This document shows, one piece after another, positions 59,836 through 64,000 of a stretch of DNA of 64,000 nt. The notes beneath the pieces are model-generated. The model worked only from the letters and a program-made list of their open reading frames with translations. It was not told the origin of the DNA and made no database searches. The stretch comes from Bosea sp. (in: a-proteobacteria) (GTDB taxonomy: Bacteria; Pseudomonadota; Alphaproteobacteria; Rhizobiales; Beijerinckiaceae): contig NZ_JAMLIX010000001.1 of assembly GCF_023953965.1 (NCBI RefSeq), positions 2,542,501 through 2,606,500 on the forward strand, in the 5' to 3' direction. How positions within the stretch are numbered: the stretch's first letter is position 1; every line of letters starts with the position of its first letter. The position numbers and the translations under genes are program-made.

Positions 59836-61256
59836 GGTAGCGTCCGAGGACGTGGTGTAATTTCGGGGAGCGCTTTCGGTGGAAACAGCGGTGGAGAATC
59901 CGCTGCGTTTTTGGCCAAAACCGGTGTGGGCACCGGGTCCGTTTGAGAAGGTGGAGTTGCAAGACTTCGACCTGACCGAAACGGAGAACCCGATGACCGA
60001 GGACAGATTAGCGCTTGCCGAGCTTTCCGCGAAGAGCGGCGACCCTGATTTTCTGCGCGCGATCGCCGAGAGCGTGCTGCAACTGATCATGGAGGCCGAT
60101 GTCGATGGCCTGATCGGGGCTGGGCGATACGAGCGCGGCGAAGCCCGGCAGACCTGGCGCAATGGCTACCGTGACCGGACGCTCGACACCCGGCTGGGCA
60201 CGCTGAACCTGAAAATCCCGAAGATGCGCAGCGGAGCCTACTTCCCCGGCTTCCTGGAGCCGAGGAAGACGGTGGAGAAGGCGCTGGTCGCCGTCATCCA
60301 GGAAGCCTGGATCAACGGCGTCTCGACCCGCAAGGTCGATGAACTGGTGCAGGCCATGGGGATGACGGGCATCTCGAAATCGTCGGTGTCGAAGCTGTGC
60401 AAGGACATCGACGAGCGGGTGAACGCCTTCCTCAAGCGCCCGTTGTCCGGCGACTGGCCCTATCTGTGGCTCGACGCCACCTATCTGAAGATGCGCGAGG
60501 GTGGGCGTATTGTCTCCGTGGCGGCGATAATCGCGGTCGCCGTCGATACCGACGGAAAGAGGGAGATCGTCGGCCTTCACATCGGCCCGTCCGAAGCCGA
60601 GCCGTTCTGGACCTCGTTCCTGCGCGATCTGGTGCGCAGGGGACTGACCGGGGTCAAGCTGGTCATCTCGGATGCCCATGAAGGGCTGAAGGCGGCCCTT
60701 GTCCGCGTGCTCGGCGCGACATGGCAACGGTGCCGGGTTCATGCGATGCGCAATGCGCTGGCCTACGTTCCCAAGGGCCAGCACACCATGGTCGCCGCCG
60801 CGATCCGGCAGGCGTTCATCCAGCCCGACCACGACAGTGCCGTGCAGACCTGGCGGCATGTCGCCGACCAACTCCGCGCCAGATGGCCGAAGCTGGGAAG
60901 CTTCATGGATGATGCGGAAGCCGATGTGCTCGCCTACATGGCCTTCCCCGCCCAGCACCGCTCGAAGCTGCACAGCACGAATCCGCTGGAGCGGCTCAAC
61001 AAGGAGGTGAAGCGCCGGGCCGATGTCGTCGGCATCTTCCCGAACGAGGACAGCATCGTCCGCCTGATCGGAGCCGTCCTGCTCGAAGCCAACGACGAGT
61101 GGCAGCTTCAGCATCGATACATGCAGGTCGAGGCCATGGCGGACCTCAACACACCGGCGATCGAGGACGAAAGGCCCCTTCAGATTACACCAAAGGCCGC
61201 CTGATCATGACGGCCCGGTCCCACACCCGAAATTACACCACATTGACGGACGCTAT
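59836..61256 (+). mobile_element. IS256-family insertion sequence
   Basis: About 1.42 kb. Inverted ends share TAGCGTCCG and the inner block GTGGTGTAATTTCGGG (left near 59852-59867, right near 61226-61241 reversed). A 9-bp target duplication CGAACTCGC flanks it (59827-59835 and 61257-61265), the size usual for IS256. It carries one intact transposase. Confidence 0.88.
59993..61204 (+). CDS. IS256-family transposase (mutator type)
   Basis: 403 residues from ATG 59993. Mutator-type DDE features: WPYLWLDATYLKMREGGRIV with the first Asp, GVKLVISDAHEGLKAALVRV with the second, and the Glu in RSKLHSTNPLERLNKEVKRR. The N-terminal part has YERGEARQTWRNGYRDRTLD and STRKVDELVQAMGMTGISKS. Intact and probably active, as its target duplication is perfect. 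Related to, but different from, the fragment at 63085. Confidence 0.95.
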   Translation: MTEDRLALAELSAKSGDPDFLRAIAESVLQLIMEADVDGLIGAGRYERGEARQTWRNGYRDRTLDTRLGTLNLKIPKMRSGAYFPGFLEPRKTVEKALVAVIQEAWINGVSTRKVDELVQAMGMTGISKSSVSKLCKDIDERVNAFLKRPLSGDWPYLWLDATYLKMREGGRIVSVAAIIAVAVDTDGKREIVGLHIGPSEAEPFWTSFLRDLVRRGLTGVKLVISDAHEGLKAALVRVLGATWQRCRVHAMRNALAYVPKGQHTMVAAAIRQAFIQPDHDSAVQTWRHVADQLRARWPKLGSFMDDAEADVLAYMAFPAQHRSKLHSTNPLERLNKEVKRRADVVGIFPNEDSIVRLIGAVLLEANDEWQLQHRYMQVEAMADLNTPAIEDERPLQITPKAA

Positions 61257-61503
61257 CGAACTCGCCCGCGCCAGGCAATTGAGCCTCGATGTGAGCGGAG
61301 ACGGTCTGCCAGGTTGCCGATCCATCCCGAGTCATGACGGCCAAGAGATTATCCTTGAGCCCGTATGTTGCGCTCTCGGCGCTCGTAATCATGGCTTTGA
61401 AGCGGTCGGAAGGGGAGATTTGCTTGGGGTCCTGTGGGCCATCGGTCATGTCGGATGCCAAATATGATTGAGACGAATGTAGAAGCTTTCCGAGCTCTCT
61501 CGC

Positions 61504-61719
61504 CTAGGCTTTCTCGCGAAACCGATCGATCGCTCGCTGTGCAAGATCGTCCTCGTCGAGCGCCAGAGGAACCAGCGACGCAATGATATAGGCGAGGTTG
61601 TTTCTCTCCTGCTGGTTCGAGCCTTCCGGAGAAGACGGCTTGAGTTCCGCCCAGGCCCTTTCAAGAGCGGCCTCGGCACGGGCCAGGTCGATGGGATCGG
61701 TCAGCGATGAAAATGGCAT
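61504..61719 (-). CDS. Small hypothetical protein (71 aa)
   Basis: Starts MPFSSLTDPIDLARAEAALE at ATG 61719, with GAGGGAAG upstream; ATG 61734 is an alternative. Helical and acidic: RAWAELKPSSPEGSNQQERN, then NLAYIIASLVPLALDEDDLA. No known domain. It is 60-70 bp upstream of the groEL remnant's 3' end on the same strand. Confidence 0.65.
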   Translation of the reverse strand: MPFSSLTDPIDLARAEAALERAWAELKPSSPEGSNQQERNNLAYIIASLVPLALDEDDLAQRAIDRFREKA

Positions 61720-61791
61720 GGCTTCCCTCGGCATGCCTGGAGATTGCGGCGTCGAGAAAGGGCGCCGCGAAAACCACGGCGCCCTCGAAGT

Positions 61792-63084
61792 TCAATAGTC
61801 CATGCCACCGGCGGGCATGGCGGGAGCCGCTTCCTTCTTCGGCGACTCGGCAATCATCGCCTCGGTGGTGATCAGCAGGCCGGCGACCGAAGCCGCGTCC
61901 TGGATCGCCGTGCGCACGACCTTGGTCGGGTCGATGATGCCAGCCTTGACCAGATCGCCATAGGTTCCGGTCTGGGCGTCATAGCCCTGGTTGTAATCGC
62001 TCGCCTCCAGCAGCCTGCCGACGATCACGGCGCCGTCATCGCCGGCGTTCTCGACGATCTGCTTGGCCGGAGCGGCAATCGCCTTCCGGACGATCTCGAC
62101 GCCGGTCTTCTGGTCGTCATTCGCTGGCGTCAAGCCTTCCAGCGTCTTGATCGCCCTCAACAGAGCGATGCCGCCGCCCGGCAGGATGCCTTCTTCCACC
62201 GCGGCGCGGGTGGCGTTCAGGGCATCGTCGACGCGGTCCTTCTTCTCCTTGACCTCGACCTCGGTCGCGCCGCCGACGCGGATCACCGCGACGCCGCCGG
62301 CGAGCTTGGCCAGACGCTCCTGGAGCTTCTCACGGTCGTAGTCCGAGGTCGTCTCCTCGATCTGCGCCTTGATCTGCGCGACGCGGGCCTCGATCTCGGT
62401 CTTGGAACCGGCGCCATCCACAATCGTGGTATTCTCCTTCTCGATACGCACCTTCTTGGCGCGGCCGAGCATGTTGAGCGTGACATTCTCCGCCTTGATG
62501 CCGAGATCCTCGCTGACCGCCGTGCCGCCGGTGAGGATGGCGATATCCTCGAGCATGGCCTTGCGGCGGTCGCCGAAGCCCGGAGCCTTGACGGCCGCGA
62601 CCTTAAGACCGCCGCGCAGTTTGTTGACGACGAGGGTGGCGAGAGCTTCGCCTTCGACATCTTCCGCGACAATCAGCAGCGGCTTGCCGGTCTGCACGAC
62701 GGCTTCCAGCAGTGGAAGCATCGTCTGCAACCCCGAGAGCTTCTTCTCGTGGATCAGGATGTAAGGATCTTCCAGCTCCGCGATCATCTTCTCGGAGTTG
62801 GTCACGAAATAGGGTGAGAGATAGCCGCGGTCGAACTGCATGCCCTCGACGACGTCGAGCTCGGTCTCGGCGGTTTTGGCCTCCTCGACCGTGATCACGC
62901 CCTCGTTGCCGACCTTCTGCATCGCCTCGGCGATCATCGCGCCGATGGTGCGGTCGCCATTAGCGGAGATGGTCCCCACCTGGGCGATCTCGTCGGAATT
63001 GGTGACCTTCTTGGAGTGCTGCTCCAGCGATTTGGTCACCGCTTCGACGGCGAGATCGATGCCGCGCTTCAGGTCCATCGGGTT
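61792..63084 (-). pseudogene. groEL: GroEL chaperonin, first ~111 codons missing
   Basis: 430 codons of a 60-kDa chaperonin, equivalent to residue Asn112 through the end. It starts NPMDLKRGIDLAVEAVTKSL and keeps intermediate and apical domains (VEGMQFDRGYLSPYFVTNSE, KAPGFGDRRKAMLEDIAILT) and the last ATP-binding part (EEGILPGGGIALLRAIKTLE). The C terminus is AMPAGGMDY, short for the Gly-Met tail. The equatorial N-terminal segment with the P-loop (GDGTTT) is gone, so it cannot fold ATP correctly. The cut lies exactly at 63084/63085, where a truncated transposase begins in the opposite direction. Probably one of several groEL copies. Confidence 0.88.
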
Positions 63085-63879
63085 TGCGAGGAGATCGACG
63101 AGCGGGTGCAGGCCTTCCTCGACCGGCCGATCGAGGGCGACTGGCCCTATCTCTGGATCGACGCCACCTATGTGAAGGTGCGCCAGGCTGGCCGGATCGT
63201 CTCGGTCGCGGTGATCGTGGCGGTCGGCGTCAACAGCGACGGCCGGCGCGAGGTGCTGGGGATGGATATCGGCCCGTCCGAGGCCGAGACCTTCTGGGCC
63301 GCGTTCCTGCGCAAGCTGGCGCGGCGCGGTCTGCGCGGCGTCAAGCTCGTCGTCTCCGACAGCCATGAGGGCATCAAGGCCGCCGTCTCGAAGGTCCTCA
63401 CCGCAACCTGGCAGCGTTGCCGGGTTCACTTCATGCGCAATGCGCTCGCCCATGCCGGCCGCTCGGGGCGGCGGGTCGTCTCGGCCTTCATCGCCACCGC
63501 CTTCGCCCAGAACGATGCGGTCGCTGCCAGCCAACAATGGCGCAAGGTCGCCGACCAGCTCAGGCCGACCGTTCCGAAGCTCGCGGCCCTGATGGACAAA
63601 GCCGAGACCGAGGTGCTCGCCGACATGACCTTCCCGGCGCAGCATCGCGCCAAGCTCCATTCGACGAACCCGCTGGAGCGTCTCAACGGCGAGATCAAGC
63701 GTCGGACCGAGGTCGTCGGCATCTTCCCCAACGAGGCCGCCATCACCCGGCTCGTCGGCGCCATCCTGCTCGAACAGAATGATGAATGGGCCGTCCAGCG
63801 GGCTCGCTACATCACGCTGGAAAGCATCGCCCCGATCAGCGATGATCCGCTCGTCAGCCTGCCCGCCGTGGCCGCCTGA
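63085..63879 (+). pseudogene. IS256-family transposase, N-terminal third missing
   Basis: About 264 codons from CEEIDERVQAFLDRPIEGDW to the stop. First Asp in WPYLWIDATYVKVRQAGRIV, second in GVKLVVSDSHEGIKAAVSKV, Glu in RAKLHSTNPLERLNGEIKRR, so the DDE core remains, but the DNA-binding N terminus (about 140 residues) and the left end are lost. It is a different element from the intact one at 59836. It shares its breakpoint with the groEL remnant. Confidence 0.85.
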
Positions 63880-64000
63880 CCAGCCCGGCCAACGCCGGCG
63901 CTCGACGGTTCCTGCCGTCAGCTACACCACGACCGGGGACACGACCGGAGGATGTGGTCCGGTATTTACTCGAACCCCTCCTACTCGCGTTTCGCGAGCT
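63880..64000. other. Right end of the truncated IS256-family element
   Basis: Non-coding. A block CTACACCACGACCGGGGACA near 63922-63941 resembles the inner part of IS256-type inverted ends (compare TTACACCACA in the intact element). Beyond it I see no gene before the window edge. Confidence 0.45.

Larger units (their letters stand above)
59753..61449 (-). pseudogene. Small unknown gene split by an IS256-family element
   Basis: Removing 59836-61256 and one copy of the 9-bp duplication CGAACTCGC restores an open frame of 88 codons. The right half reads MTDGPQDPKQISPSDRFKAM, then ITSAESATYGLKDNLLAVMT and SAHIEAQLPGAGEF. The left half continues ATARLNAIIALIRTLSNGRM. No family recognised. The perfect frame after repair is strong evidence of a once-real gene. 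Confidence 0.65.

Noticed and set aside
57891..59840. A 649-codon plus-strand open frame opposite htpG
   Set aside because: Antisense shadow; htpG on the other strand is unmistakable.
1..64000. CRISPR arrays
   Set aside because: No regularly spaced direct repeats and no cas genes were found.
35000..64000. The missing N-terminal half of the thiolase
   Set aside because: Looked for on the minus strand right of the island; no thiolase N-terminal part is present in the window.

Overview
This window is a GC-rich chromosomal segment from an alphaproteobacterium, most likely Hyphomicrobiales (Bosea- or Methylobacterium-like). The guess rests on protein character: two polyamine/opine-type ABC operons with LysR regulators, HcnABC-like oxidases, a ParB-methylase/DUF5681/TerL cassette and a DUF3489/DUF2924/serine recombinase module. 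It is a mosaic of two metabolic blocks, a defence island, a phage-derived remnant and an IS graveyard. No rRNA, tRNA or CRISPR array was found.

1-6195 (minus strand): LysR regulator, extracellular binding protein, two permeases and an ATPase of a PotABCD-like importer, and the start of an M19 dipeptidase that runs off the left edge. Behind them lie a DUF35 acyl-CoA-binding protein and the C-terminal end of a thiolase. The thiolase is cut at about 6195, where a large serine recombinase (6239-7912) begins; this looks like the left end of an integrated element.

6200-32427: defence island. It holds an Abi-like protein, a tyrosine integrase with an excisionase-like gene, a soluble AAA+/M41 protease with a small partner, and a minus-strand trio (sigma-like protein, 139-aa protein, ImmA/IrrE metallopeptidase). 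The trio diverges from a three-gene type II-short CBASS operon (CD-NTase, stand-alone E2-like protein, patatin phospholipase CapV). Next comes a ribbon-helix-helix regulator followed by three very large genes: a DEAD-helicase/DUF1998 protein, an SNF2 helicase and an Eco57I-like adenine methyltransferase. Together they resemble a DISARM/Druantia-type system with a fused DrmA-DrmB and no DrmC. The methyltransferase is cut near its C terminus by an IS21-family element (32394-34988) that has no visible target duplication.

34989-44914: a truncated hypothetical gene, a DUF4424 exported protein, a small secreted protein, then a phage-derived cassette (ParB-methyltransferase, DUF5681, large terminase, XRE regulator, PD-(D/E)XK protein, DUF3489, DUF2924, serine recombinase) with no capsid, portal or tail genes.

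45019-55431: an N-terminally truncated HlyD adaptor abuts a catabolic operon: RidA, two FAD oxidases, an HcnB-like subunit, an HcnA-like [2Fe-2S] protein and a second PotABCD-like importer, with a divergent LysR gene. The likely logic is import of an opine, amino acid or amine, FAD-dependent oxidation to an imine, then RidA hydrolysis.

55464-64000: an IS5-family element with an IS110-family element nested inside, htpG, an IS256-family element that splits a small gene with a 9-bp target duplication, a small gene, and a groEL copy lacking its first ~111 codons that is fused to a truncated second IS256-family transposase.
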